Shown piece by piece: positions 26,951 to 37,378 of a stretch of DNA of 38,462 nucleotides. Location: contig JAQUTD010000004.1 of NCBI GenBank assembly GCA_028709955.1, positions 1 to 38,462 of the forward strand, in the 5' to 3' direction. Source of the DNA: Bacteroidales bacterium (GTDB lineage Bacteria; Bacteroidota; Bacteroidia; Bacteroidales; P3). Both the position numbers and the translations under genes were made by a program. Every line of letters starts with the position of its first letter. Positions within the stretch are counted from its first letter, which is position 1. The notes below the pieces were generated by a model, which did not search any database, was not told the origin of the DNA, and saw only the letters and a program-made list of their open reading frames with translations.

Positions 26951-29611
26951 GTGAAGAAAAAAATCTTAAAAATTACACTATGGTTAGTTGGATTAATATC
27001 CCTACTAATCATAGTTTCTGTTTTATTAGTTTATATTAATAGGGATAAGGTTAAGGCTATTATTGTTACTGAACTCAATAAACAGCTTCTAACAGAAATC
27101 AAAGTATCCTCTATTGATATTGAATTTTTTTCAACGTTCCCAAGAACGTCCCTAACCATAAATGATGTTTTGGCCTACGATGCCTTTCCAAAAGAAAAAC
27201 AAGAAAACAAAAATTTTGAAGCCAAAACCCATGATGATACTCTTTTCTATTTTAAGAAACTACACCTAACCTTTAATGTTTGGGACATTTTGAGTGAAAA
27301 TTATAATATTAAAACCATAATAGCAAAAGATGGGTGCTTTAATATGAAAGTAAACCAAAAAGCTCAAGTAAATTATGAGTTTTGGAAATCAAGTGAGTCA
27401 AAAAAAGAATCTAATTTTGCCCTTTCTCTTAAAAAAATCACTCTCAACAACATTAAATACTCATATCGTAACGACCTAACAAAGCAATATTTTGAAATAT
27501 ATCTCAATTCTTCAAATGCAAAAGGGAATTTTAATGAAAAGGAACAGGATATAACAATTAGTTCAAAATCCAGAATAAGGAAAATACAATTAGATAACTT
27601 ATTAATTTCAGATGATAGAAATTTAGACTTTGAGATTGATTACTCTAATAATACTCTTGATAAAAAGATGCAAATTAAGGCAGGGAAATTATTAATTGAT
27701 GGATTGAGTTTTAATATCTCAGGCTATTTAGACTATAAAAAAACAACCTACATATCACTTTCGGTTGATGGAAATGAAATTAACCTTAATCAAATGTTAG
27801 TTCTTATGCCTAAAAATTACAGTAAATACTTCAAAGATTATGAAAGTAAGGGTGAATTAGTATTTAATTTTAATATGAAGGGATTTATTAATAATACTCA
27901 CATGCCAAGTGTAAACTCAAACTTTACCATTAAAAATGGAGAGCTCACAAATAAGAAAGCAGGCATAACATTCACAAACATTAATCTTAAAGGTTATTTT
28001 TCAAACGGAGAAAAAAAAGATTCTGAATCATCATATATAAATATAGATAATTTTTATTTAAAATGGAATAATGGAGTTGTTAAGGGATATGCACAATTGT
28101 TTAATTTTTCAAATCTAACTCTTGATGCCAAAATTGATTGTGATTTACCTCTAACTGCAATTCATAAATTAATACAAAAAAAAGAAATTACACAACTCAA
28201 TGGACAATTAAAATTAAACTTTAACATAAAAGGAGATTTAAAAAGTATAGAAAATGTGACCGATAAAGGTTTCAGAGAAATTCAAATGTCAGGAAACGGG
28301 AACATAAACAATTTAAACTATAGCGATATAAGAATAAAACAACCAATAAAGAACCTCTCATCTAATTTTATATTCAATAACACAACAATTGAAATTCAAA
28401 ATCTAAATGGTTTTATTGGCAGCACTTTGGTTGGATTTAATGGGAGTATAGAAGATATTATCCCTTATGTATTTAAACAAAATAAAAGATTTAATCTACT
28501 TGGTGATTTAAAACTTGGAACATTAAAAATAGATGATTGGGTAGAGAAACCTACTCAAACTACAACAAAGGAGAAAATATCAACTAAAAATACAAAAGCG
28601 CCTCAATCAGAACCTATTCTGCCAACATTTTTTAATGCTGATTTGAATTTAGATATATCCAAACTTATTTATTCAAAATCAGAATTAAGCAATATAAAAT
28701 CAAAGTTAAAGTTAATAAATGGAAATCTAATTTTAAATGATTTAATTTTTAATGCCTGGGGAGGAAAACTTGCTGGTGATGTCTCACTACTACTTAACAC
28801 CAAAAATCCAAAAATAATTGGAGATGTTAATATAATTAAGGTAAACTCAACCAAATTATTTTATTCTATGGATAATTTTGGACAAAGTTTTTTGACAAAC
28901 CAAAACATAGGGGGAGAAATTACCTCCAAAATAAACTTTTCATCAGAATTAGATAAGAACTTTAATTTTTTAGAGGATAAGCTTATTGTGAAAGCAAATT
29001 ATAAGATTGAGGATGGAAGGCTAAAAGACGTTGAATTAATAAAGAAATTATCATATTTTATTGATGAATCAGCTCTTGGGAGCATTAATTTTGAAGAAAT
29101 TCTCTCTTCAGTCTCAATTAACAATTCTTGCATTACAATTGATGAAATAAATATAAAGTCAAATGCAATAAATTTTTCAATATTAGGCAAACATTATTTT
29201 AATAAAAACATTGATTATAGAGCAAAAATAAAATTGTCTGAGCTTTCGAGCAAAAAGAAAAAAGCAAAACTTGAGAAAGCAAAGAAAGAATTTGGAGAGA
29301 TTGAGCAGGATGAAAATTCGAGGGTATCTTTGTTTGTGAAAATATCAGGGACAACAGATAAACCAATATTCTCCTATGACACCAAAAAAAATATTGAGAT
29401 TGCAAAACAAAAACTAAAAGCAGATCAAAAAAAAATAAGTTTCTCAATTGATAAGGATTTGAATTTAGGGATTAATGAAATGAAAAAGGATAAACAAAAT
29501 TGGAAGCATCAAGAAAAGGGAGAATATATAATTGAATGGGAAGAAGAAAAAAAAGATTCAATTTTTAAAACAGATGAACAAGATCAAACAAAGTTTAATA
29601 TTGAATGGTAG
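26951..29611 (+). CDS. AsmA-like family protein
   Basis: N-terminal TM anchor then INRDKVKAIIVTELNKQLLTEIKVSSIDIEFFSTFPRTSLTINDV, typical of Bacteroidetes AsmA-like proteins; GTG start. Confidence 0.8.
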   Translation: MKKKILKITLWLVGLISLLIIVSVLLVYINRDKVKAIIVTELNKQLLTEIKVSSIDIEFFSTFPRTSLTINDVLAYDAFPKEKQENKNFEAKTHDDTLFYFKKLHLTFNVWDILSENYNIKTIIAKDGCFNMKVNQKAQVNYEFWKSSESKKESNFALSLKKITLNNIKYSYRNDLTKQYFEIYLNSSNAKGNFNEKEQDITISSKSRIRKIQLDNLLISDDRNLDFEIDYSNNTLDKKMQIKAGKLLIDGLSFNISGYLDYKKTTYISLSVDGNEINLNQMLVLMPKNYSKYFKDYESKGELVFNFNMKGFINNTHMPSVNSNFTIKNGELTNKKAGITFTNINLKGYFSNGEKKDSESSYINIDNFYLKWNNGVVKGYAQLFNFSNLTLDAKIDCDLPLTAIHKLIQKKEITQLNGQLKLNFNIKGDLKSIENVTDKGFREIQMSGNGNINNLNYSDIRIKQPIKNLSSNFIFNNTTIEIQNLNGFIGSTLVGFNGSIEDIIPYVFKQNKRFNLLGDLKLGTLKIDDWVEKPTQTTTKEKISTKNTKAPQSEPILPTFFNADLNLDISKLIYSKSELSNIKSKLKLINGNLILNDLIFNAWGGKLAGDVSLLLNTKNPKIIGDVNIIKVNSTKLFYSMDNFGQSFLTNQNIGGEITSKINFSSELDKNFNFLEDKLIVKANYKIEDGRLKDVELIKKLSYFIDESALGSINFEEILSSVSINNSCITIDEINIKSNAINFSILGKHYFNKNIDYRAKIKLSELSSKKKKAKLEKAKKEFGEIEQDENSRVSLFVKISGTTDKPIFSYDTKKNIEIAKQKLKADQKKISFSIDKDLNLGINEMKKDKQNWKHQEKGEYIIEWEEEKKDSIFKTDEQDQTKFNIEW

Positions 29612-29653
29612 AAACTAAATATAAACATAAGATAAATATAATATAAATTTAAT

Positions 29654-31186
29654 ATGGAAAGAAAAGTTAGAGTCCGTTTCGCCCCAAGTCCGACAGGACC
29701 CTTGCATATTGGAGGAGTAAGAACAGCATTATATAATTATTTATTTGCAAAGAAACATGGAGGAGATTTCCTTCTTAGAATAGAAGACACTGACCAAACA
29801 AGATTTGTTCCTGGAGCAGAAGAGTATATTATTGAAGCTTTTAATTGGTTAGGGATAAAGTTTGATGAAGGAGTTGGTGTTGGAGGAGACTTTGGCCCAT
29901 ATCGTCAAAGTGATAGAAAGCCAATGTATAAAGAATATGCAGAACAATTACTTAATTCTGGCTGGGCTTATTATGCTTTTGATACTACTGAAGAACTTGA
30001 TACAGTTCGTAAAGAATTTGAACAAGAAAAAAAGAACTTCCAATATGATTGTAATACAAGAGGATATTTAAGAAACTCTTTATCTCTTTCAAAAGAAGAG
30101 GTAGATACTCTTTTAAGAAATAATATCCCTTATGTTGTGCGTTTTAAGTTCCCAAAAGATACAGAAATTCATATTAATGACCTTATAAGAGGAGATGTTA
30201 AAATGAATTCTAATCTATTAGATGATAAAGTCCTTTATAAGTCTGATGGAATGCCAACCTATCATTTAGCAAATATCGTTGATGACCATTTAATGAACAT
30301 CTCTCATGTTATACGAGGTGAAGAATGGTTGCCTTCATGTCCATTACATGTTATGCTTTATAAGGCTTTTGGCTGGGAAGAAACAATGCCAGAATTTGCT
30401 CACCTTCCTTTGCTTTTGAAACCAGATGGAAATGGAAAGCTAAGCAAAAGAGATGGTGATAGATTAGGATTTCCTGTATTTCCATTGCAATGGACAGACC
30501 CTAAAACTGGAGATGTTTCTTCAGGATATAGAGAAAGTGGATATTTACCAGAAGCAGTAATAAATATTCTTGCTCTTTTAGGTTGGAATCCAGGAACAGA
30601 ACAAGAAATATTTACTCTTGATGAGTTAATTGATATATTTTTAATTGAAAGAATTAGTAAATCAGGAGCTAAATTTGATTTAGAAAAAGCTAAATGGTTT
30701 AATCATCAATATCTTCAATTGATGCCAAATAACAAAATAGCAGAACAATATTTATCAATTCTAAAAGAAAAAAATATTGATATTTGTTTAGAATATGTTG
30801 AGAAGATAGTTGGATTAGTAAAAGAAAGATGTAATTTTGTAGCAGACCTTTGGGAACAATCTTCATTTTTCTTTGTTAAACCAGAAAGCTATGATGAAAA
30901 GGTAATAAAGAAACGTTGGAAAGAAGACACGGCTCAAAGATTAAATGAAATAGCTGAACTATTAAATTCAATTGATGACTTTAATGTTGAAAAAACAGAA
31001 CATGAAGTTCATTCATTTATTGAAGAAAAAGAGTTGAATATGGGACAAATAATGAATTGTCTTCGTTTAAGTATTGTTGGAGAGGGTAAGGGACCAAATT
31101 TATTTGAGATTATTTCTTTGATTGGGAAAGAAGAATCCCTTGAAAGAATTAATACAGCAATAGACAGAATAGGAAAAAATGAATAA
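29654..31186 (+). CDS. gltX: Glutamyl-tRNA synthetase
   Basis: [23 protein letters not shown] (HIGH) and KLSKRDGD (KMSKS). Confidence 0.97.
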   Translation: MERKVRVRFAPSPTGPLHIGGVRTALYNYLFAKKHGGDFLLRIEDTDQTRFVPGAEEYIIEAFNWLGIKFDEGVGVGGDFGPYRQSDRKPMYKEYAEQLLNSGWAYYAFDTTEELDTVRKEFEQEKKNFQYDCNTRGYLRNSLSLSKEEVDTLLRNNIPYVVRFKFPKDTEIHINDLIRGDVKMNSNLLDDKVLYKSDGMPTYHLANIVDDHLMNISHVIRGEEWLPSCPLHVMLYKAFGWEETMPEFAHLPLLLKPDGNGKLSKRDGDRLGFPVFPLQWTDPKTGDVSSGYRESGYLPEAVINILALLGWNPGTEQEIFTLDELIDIFLIERISKSGAKFDLEKAKWFNHQYLQLMPNNKIAEQYLSILKEKNIDICLEYVEKIVGLVKERCNFVADLWEQSSFFFVKPESYDEKVIKKRWKEDTAQRLNEIAELLNSIDDFNVEKTEHEVHSFIEEKELNMGQIMNCLRLSIVGEGKGPNLFEIISLIGKEESLERINTAIDRIGKNE

Positions 31187-31928
31187 TAACTTTGAAGAAA
31201 TACAATCCATAACAATAATAGGTGGAGGGAATGTTGCTTGGCTATATAATCATATTATGAAAAAGCAAGGCCTTGATGTGAGTTGTATTTCTTCAAGAGG
31301 AGAAATAAGAGAAGAAGAGCTAATGTCCGATTTAATTATTATTGCTGTTTCGGATAATGCTATTGATGAGGTTGTTGCCAGATTAAATATTAAGGAATCT
31401 ATTCTTGTTCACACTTCAGGTTCAATGGATATGGAAGTTCTAAATTCATATGCCGAAAATTATGGTGTGTTTTATCCACTTCAAACTATTTCAAAATTGG
31501 TTGAATTAAATTTTCCCAATTTTCCCATGTGCATTGAAGCTAATAACAAAAATACATTAAATTCACTATTTTCGCTTGCTAATAAACTATCAGATAATGT
31601 ATACGAAATTAGTTCATTCCAACGACAATACATTCATCTTGCGGCAGTTTTTGCAAGCAATTTCACAAATCATATTTATGGAGTTGCAAAAGAAGAACTA
31701 AAGAAAAAAGATATTCCTTTTGAAATTTTATTTCCCCTAATTGACCAAAGCATTGAGAAAATAAAACATAAAAATCCTTTTGAAGTTCAAACAGGTCCTG
31801 CCAAAAGAAATGATAGCATTATTATGGAGAAACATAAAACTATGTTAGATGAGGATGAAAGAGAGATTTACGAGGTTTTGAGTAATATGATAATTAAGAA
31901 ACAAAATTCTTTAAAACAAAATAAGTAA
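31179..31928 (+). CDS. Rossmann-like and DUF2520 domain protein
   Basis: [66 protein letters not shown]. Confidence 0.85.
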   Translation: MNNNFEEIQSITIIGGGNVAWLYNHIMKKQGLDVSCISSRGEIREEELMSDLIIIAVSDNAIDEVVARLNIKESILVHTSGSMDMEVLNSYAENYGVFYPLQTISKLVELNFPNFPMCIEANNKNTLNSLFSLANKLSDNVYEISSFQRQYIHLAAVFASNFTNHIYGVAKEELKKKDIPFEILFPLIDQSIEKIKHKNPFEVQTGPAKRNDSIIMEKHKTMLDEDEREIYEVLSNMIIKKQNSLKQNK

Positions 31929-31933
31929 TATCT

Positions 31934-32632
31934 ATGAAAAATATTGTTGTGCTTACAGGTGCAGGGATTAGCAAGGAGAGTGGGATTAATACTTTTCGGG
32001 ACAGCGATGGTTTATGGGAAAACTATAGGATTGAGGATGTCGCAAATTTTGACTCATGGCAAAAGAATCCGGATTTGGTTAGAAGTTTCTACAATCAAAG
32101 AAGAAAACAAGCAATGGAGGCAAAGCCAAACCAAGCTCATAAAGAATTAGTTAGACTTGAATCCCATTTTAATGTTAATATTATAACTCAAAATATTGAT
32201 GATTTACACGAAAGAGCAGGAAGTAAGAATATTATTCATCTTCATGGAGAAATAAATAAGGTCAGATCGGTAAGGGATTCTAATTATATTATTGAATTAA
32301 AACATTGGGAGCTTACCAAAACCGATAAAGATGAGTATGGAGAACCTCTTCGCCCTCATATAGTTTGGTTTGGTGAGTCAGTTCCTATGATAGAGCCTTC
32401 AATTGATTTATGTCAAAATGCAGATATATTAATCATTATTGGCACTTCTTTGGTTGTTTATCCTGCTGCTGGACTTATGGATCAAACTCCAATAAATTGC
32501 AAGAAATATTTAGTGGATCCCAATGAAGTGAAAGCTGATTTTAATGGTATAAGTTTTGTGCAAGAAAAAGCAAGTATAGGAGTTAAGAAGGTTATTGATG
32601 AAATTTTTATTGATAATCACATAATTGAATAA
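31934..32632 (+). CDS. cobB: NAD-dependent protein deacylase (sirtuin, SIR2 family)
   Basis: VLTGAGISKESGINTFRDSDGLW, ITQNIDDLHERAGS, HLHGE, IVWFGESVP, IIIGTSLVVYPAAGL; YNQR acyl-pocket motif. Confidence 0.92.
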   Translation: MKNIVVLTGAGISKESGINTFRDSDGLWENYRIEDVANFDSWQKNPDLVRSFYNQRRKQAMEAKPNQAHKELVRLESHFNVNIITQNIDDLHERAGSKNIIHLHGEINKVRSVRDSNYIIELKHWELTKTDKDEYGEPLRPHIVWFGESVPMIEPSIDLCQNADILIIIGTSLVVYPAAGLMDQTPINCKKYLVDPNEVKADFNGISFVQEKASIGVKKVIDEIFIDNHIIE

Positions 32633-32642
32633 GAATATAGAG

Positions 32643-33965
32643 ATGAAAAAAGTTTATATTGAAACTTATGGTTGCCAGATGAACCAATCTGATAGTGAGA
32701 TAGTGGGAGCAATTGTTGAAAAGAATGGTTATGAACTAACAACAGAATTATCAGATGCAGATATTGTATTTGTTAATACTTGTTCTATTCGTGAAAATGC
32801 AGAACAAAGAGTTAAAAATCGTTTAAATGAATTTGAACACCTAAAGAAAAAGAAACCAAGTTTAAAGATAGGTGTTTTGGGTTGTATGGCAGAGAGGTTA
32901 AAGGATGAACTATTTATTGAAAATAAATCTGTTGATATTGTTGTTGGACCTGATGCTTATCGCGATATTCCTAATCTATTAGATGAGGTTTCCTTAGGGG
33001 TTAAGGCAGCAAACGTTCTGTTGTCAGAAGAAGAAACCTATTCAGAAATAATACCAGTTAGGCTCGACACAAATGGAGTAAGTGCATTTATATCAATTAT
33101 GCGTGGTTGTGAAAATTTCTGTTCCTATTGTGTTGTTCCATTTACAAGAGGGAAGGAGAGGAGTAGGGATTATAGAACAATTGTGAAAGAGGCACAAGAT
33201 TTGTTTGACAAGGGATATAGAGAAATTACTCTACTTGGTCAAAACGTTAACTCCTACAACTGGATAGAGGATGGCAAAAAAACTAATTTCGCACAACTTA
33301 TGAAAATGGTAGCCGAAGTATCCCCTTTGCTTAGAGTTAGATTTTCAACTTCACATCCTAAGGATATTTCTCAAGAATTAATTCAAACAATTGCTGCATG
33401 TAGTAATATTTGTAATTATATTCATCTTCCAGTTCAATCAGGGAGTACAAATATGCTAAAAAAAATGAATAGAAAATACACAAGGGAAGAATATATTCAA
33501 AAGATAGACATGATAAAAAAATATATACCAGATTGTTCAATTAGCACAGATATTATAACTGGGTTTTCAGGAGAAACCCTACTTGACCATAATGAGACCC
33601 TTTCAATTATGGATTATGTAGGTTATGATTATGCTTTTATGTTTAATTATTCCCAAAGACCCAATACAATTGCAGCTAAGAAATATCCAGATGATATTTC
33701 ACTTCAAGAAAAGTCTCGCCGCTTAGAGCAAATCATTGAAAAACAAAGAGAGCTGTCATTTCAAAGCAATAAGAGAGATATTGGGAAAGAGTTTGAAGTT
33801 TTAATTGAGGGTAAATCTAAAAGAAGTGAAGATAAGCTTTATGGTAGAACTTCCCAAAATAAGGTTGTGATTTTCAACAAGCAAGATTTAAAAATAGGTG
33901 ACTATATTTATGTTATTATCACAGATTGTACATCAGCAACATTAATTGGAGAAATAAAAATGTAA
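32643..33965 (+). CDS. miaB: tRNA-2-methylthio-N6-dimethylallyladenosine synthase
   Basis: VYIETYGCQMNQSDSEIV, MRGCENFCSYCVVPFTRGKERSR; ATG at 32643 preferred over TTG at 32625. Confidence 0.96.
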   Translation: MKKVYIETYGCQMNQSDSEIVGAIVEKNGYELTTELSDADIVFVNTCSIRENAEQRVKNRLNEFEHLKKKKPSLKIGVLGCMAERLKDELFIENKSVDIVVGPDAYRDIPNLLDEVSLGVKAANVLLSEEETYSEIIPVRLDTNGVSAFISIMRGCENFCSYCVVPFTRGKERSRDYRTIVKEAQDLFDKGYREITLLGQNVNSYNWIEDGKKTNFAQLMKMVAEVSPLLRVRFSTSHPKDISQELIQTIAACSNICNYIHLPVQSGSTNMLKKMNRKYTREEYIQKIDMIKKYIPDCSISTDIITGFSGETLLDHNETLSIMDYVGYDYAFMFNYSQRPNTIAAKKYPDDISLQEKSRRLEQIIEKQRELSFQSNKRDIGKEFEVLIEGKSKRSEDKLYGRTSQNKVVIFNKQDLKIGDYIYVIITDCTSATLIGEIKM

Positions 33966-33972
33966 GAATATC

Positions 33973-34003
33973 TTTGCTGTTTAGTAATTTATAATTACTT
34001 TTG
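33973..34003 (+). promoter_or_regulatory. Bacteroidetes-type promoter for the Wza/Wzc-like pair (TTTG-N19-TACTTTTG)
   Basis: TTTG 33973-33976, 19-nt spacer, TACTTTTG 33996-34003. Confidence 0.7.
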
Positions 34004-34030
34004 CAACAAATAATAATCAACAAAAATTAT

Positions 34031-34846
34031 ATGAGAATATTCGTTAAACGCAATAATTTAATATTGTTTTTTGGAAGCATCCTATTATTTTTTGCTTCCT
34101 GCACCTCTCAAAAAAACCTAATGTACTTTCAACAAAATGAAGGAATTGACACAACTTACTATAAATACAATTATCCTGAAGGTCAATCAAACTATTCTCC
34201 AAACTATCTTTTAGAAGAAAGAGATGTACTATATATAACAATTAAATCTTCAGTTGATGCAGAGAGTAATAAGCTTTTTTCAGACCAAAATTCTGTTTAT
34301 GCAACTCAAAATGAAAGTGGGATTTATTTGAATAGTTATGTAATAGACAGAAATGGAGAAATTAATCTTCCTGTTGTTGGTAAAATTTATTTAAAGGGGC
34401 TTTCAATTGAACAAGCAAGATCTAAAATTGAAAAGAAGGTTGCTGAATGGATAGTTGACCCAGTTGTTATTTGTAAAATGGTAAGTTTTAAGGTTTCAAT
34501 TCTTGGGGATGTTAATCGACCAGGAACCTACACTTTCTACCAAGATAATGTAAGTATTTTCGATGTAATTTCATCCGCAGGAGATTTAACTTATTATGGA
34601 AATAGGGCAGAGGTAAAAATTGTTAGAAAAACGTCAAAACAAGATGAGATTATCACTGTTGATTTAAGAAAAGCAGATATTTTAAAAAACCCTATTTATT
34701 ATCTCCAACCTGGTGATATTATATATATAAGGTCAAATAAAACCACAAAGAGTTTAAGCTATTTCAGCCAACCTCTTAGTACAATTACATCATCTCTATC
34801 CTTAATCACAACAATTTTTACATTAGTATTTGCATTGAAAAAATAA
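34031..34846 (+). CDS. Polysaccharide export outer-membrane lipoprotein (Wza-like)
   Basis: Lipobox LLFFASCTS; GEINLPVVGKIYLKGLSIEQARSKIEKKV; SILGDVNRPGTYTFYQDNVSIFDVISSAG SLBB-like. Confidence 0.9.
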   Translation: MRIFVKRNNLILFFGSILLFFASCTSQKNLMYFQQNEGIDTTYYKYNYPEGQSNYSPNYLLEERDVLYITIKSSVDAESNKLFSDQNSVYATQNESGIYLNSYVIDRNGEINLPVVGKIYLKGLSIEQARSKIEKKVAEWIVDPVVICKMVSFKVSILGDVNRPGTYTFYQDNVSIFDVISSAGDLTYYGNRAEVKIVRKTSKQDEIITVDLRKADILKNPIYYLQPGDIIYIRSNKTTKSLSYFSQPLSTITSSLSLITTIFTLVFALKK

Positions 34847-34851
34847 TAATT

Positions 34852-37317
34852 ATGAATGAAGGTAATTCCAATTATAATAACCAAAATACACAAGAAGAAT
34901 CCTCAATTAATTTAAAAGAATTATTGTTTGTAATGCTTAATCATTGGCATTACTTTATAATTTGTATAATAATTGCTGTTTTAGCATTCTTTGCAATTAG
35001 CAAATTTTCAACACCTCAATACCAAGCTAAAGCTACAATTCTAATAAAAAACAACGAAAACACTCTTTCTCAACTTTCAATGCTCGAAAATAGTTTTGGC
35101 AATAATAAATCTAATTTTCAAAATGAGATTGGTCAAATTCAATCTTATACAATGACAAAGAGAACAATCAAGGCTTTGGATTTATATGTTAATTATTATC
35201 AGCAAACTAATTTTCAAAAAAAAGAAATTTATAAGGATTCACCCTTTATTGTAGAATTAGATCTATTTAAAATTCAAACTGTTGAACTCCCGATTAAAAT
35301 TCAAATTCTTTCAAAAGATAAATTTAAGATTTCCTACGATTCAAAAGAGAATTGTCGTCAATATGATTACGGTCAAGACATGTTATTAGAAACAAAAATT
35401 AATGTTTCGGCAAAAGAAAAAACCCTTTCCTTTGATCAATGGTATGAGAGTGATGGAATGAAATTTAGGGTTAAAACAAGAGATGATATTGATTTTAGTC
35501 GAAAATACATTAATGTTGACTATTATTTTGTTATAAACGATTTAGATGCCATAACTCAAGATTTTAATTCAACCCAAATAGACCTTATTAATAAAGAGTC
35601 AACCATTATTAATATTGCGTTCAAGTATCCAAATCAAAAAAAGGCTATTGATTATGTAAATATGCTATGTAAGATATATATAGACCTTACTTTTGAGGAA
35701 AAGAACTACATGAACACAAGCACAATTAAGTTTGTGGATGCTCAAATCAGTAATATTGCCGATTCTTTATCAAGGGCTGAAATCAAGAGAGAAGAATTTC
35801 AAATTAAAAACAATTCAATTGATTTAGGTGGAGACGCTAAATTTCTATTTGACAAGGCAAATGAGTTGGAAACAAAACGAGCAGAGGAGTACGCTAAAAC
35901 TCAGTATTACGAATATCTTGCAAAATATATCAGTTTAGCTGATATGAATGATGGAGTTGTTGCACCTGCCGTTATGGGAATTGAGGATCCTCTTCTGAAC
36001 AATTTAGTTAAGGAGTTGGCAACACGATTAACCTTAAAAAAATCAATGGCATTAACCACAACCCCTAAAAATGTTCAATATCAAAAGATAAATGCAGAAA
36101 TTAATAGCTTAAAGAGTCAAATTGAGGAAAATATTAGAAGTTTAAAAAGAGTTTCTACACTAACCACAAATGAAACTAATCGTCAATTAAATATATTCAA
36201 CACAGAATTAAACAAACTCCCTTCAACTCAAAGAAACTTGATAAACATCGAAAGACAGTTTAAATTTAATGACGAAATCTATACCTTCCTCTATCAAAAA
36301 AGAGCAGAGGCAGAAATTGCAAGAAACTCAGCACTCCCAGACCATAAGATAGTTGATCAGGCAAGAGTTGCAATTAAAGTTTATCCAAAAACTGCACTTA
36401 ACCTAATGATTGCAATTTTACTTGGACTACTTGCTCCTGCATTATACATATTTATTCGTTTTCAAATGAATAATTTAATTGAGTCTAAAGCTGACATTGA
36501 AAAGATATCTAAAGCTCCAATAATAGGATATATTCCAAGAATTCCTGAAAATGAAAGCAAATTAGTTGTTTTTGCAAAGCCAAAATCGCAAATCACTGAA
36601 AGTTTCAGATCGATTAGGACTAACTTAAAATATATAGTTGGAAAAGATAAAAATCAAGTCATTCTGGTATCTTCAGCTATGCCATCAGATGGAAAGAGTT
36701 TTATTTCAATGAATCTTGCATCCGTAATCTCTTTGGCAGGACATAAAACCGTGATTGTTGGATATGATTTACGTAAGCCAAAACTCCATTTATTCTTTAA
36801 TTTAAAAAATAATCCAGGTTTATCAACCTACCTTATAGGAAAGCACACACTTGATGAAATTATTCAGCCAACAGAATTTAATAATTTAGATATTATTGCC
36901 TCAGGTCCAATCCCTCCAAATCCATCGGAATTAGTAGATTCTGAAGAAAATTCTGAATTCATAAAAGAATTGAAAAAAAGATATGATGCAATAATTTTTG
37001 ATACACCACCAATTTCTCTAATAACTGATGCTGTAGCCCTAACAAAAGAATCAGATATTAATATTATTGTTGTTCGTTCTGGTCAAACTAATAAGAATAT
37101 TTTTGCAACAACAATTAAAGACTTAGAAAATAGAGATAATGTAAAAATTAATTTCATATTCAATGACATTTCAAATTCAAGTAGTCGTTATGGATATGCA
37201 GGCTATGGAAGCTATGGAAGTTATGGATATGGTGGCTATGGTAGTTATGGATATGGCTATGGATACTACGATGACGAAAAGCCACATAATGATAAGAAAA
37301 AAACTCAAAAGAAATAA
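34852..37317 (+). CDS. Wzc-like polysaccharide co-polymerase / BY-type tyrosine kinase
   Basis: Wzz-like N-terminus, VSSAMPSDGKSFISMNLA Walker A, VIVGYDLRKPK, IIFDTPPISLITDA; Tyr/Gly-rich C-terminal tail. Confidence 0.92.
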   Translation: MNEGNSNYNNQNTQEESSINLKELLFVMLNHWHYFIICIIIAVLAFFAISKFSTPQYQAKATILIKNNENTLSQLSMLENSFGNNKSNFQNEIGQIQSYTMTKRTIKALDLYVNYYQQTNFQKKEIYKDSPFIVELDLFKIQTVELPIKIQILSKDKFKISYDSKENCRQYDYGQDMLLETKINVSAKEKTLSFDQWYESDGMKFRVKTRDDIDFSRKYINVDYYFVINDLDAITQDFNSTQIDLINKESTIINIAFKYPNQKKAIDYVNMLCKIYIDLTFEEKNYMNTSTIKFVDAQISNIADSLSRAEIKREEFQIKNNSIDLGGDAKFLFDKANELETKRAEEYAKTQYYEYLAKYISLADMNDGVVAPAVMGIEDPLLNNLVKELATRLTLKKSMALTTTPKNVQYQKINAEINSLKSQIEENIRSLKRVSTLTTNETNRQLNIFNTELNKLPSTQRNLINIERQFKFNDEIYTFLYQKRAEAEIARNSALPDHKIVDQARVAIKVYPKTALNLMIAILLGLLAPALYIFIRFQMNNLIESKADIEKISKAPIIGYIPRIPENESKLVVFAKPKSQITESFRSIRTNLKYIVGKDKNQVILVSSAMPSDGKSFISMNLASVISLAGHKTVIVGYDLRKPKLHLFFNLKNNPGLSTYLIGKHTLDEIIQPTEFNNLDIIASGPIPPNPSELVDSEENSEFIKELKKRYDAIIFDTPPISLITDAVALTKESDINIIVVRSGQTNKNIFATTIKDLENRDNVKINFIFNDISNSSSRYGYAGYGSYGSYGYGGYGSYGYGYGYYDDEKPHNDKKKTQKK

Positions 37318-37332
37318 TATTTTTTACAATGC

Positions 37333-37364
37333 AAACGACGTTTTAAATTAAAACGTCGTTTTTT
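37333..37364 (+). terminator. Intrinsic terminator after the Wzc-like gene
   Basis: AAACGACGTTTT / AAAACGTCGTTT stem with T-tract. Confidence 0.85.
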
Positions 37365-37378
37365 CATTAATCAAATAT

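Noticed and set aside
37163-37351. Met-rich 62-aa ORF overlapping the Wzc tail
   Set aside because: Shadow frame of the TATGG repeat tract; composition (MDMQAMEAMEVMDM) is a by-product of the repeat.
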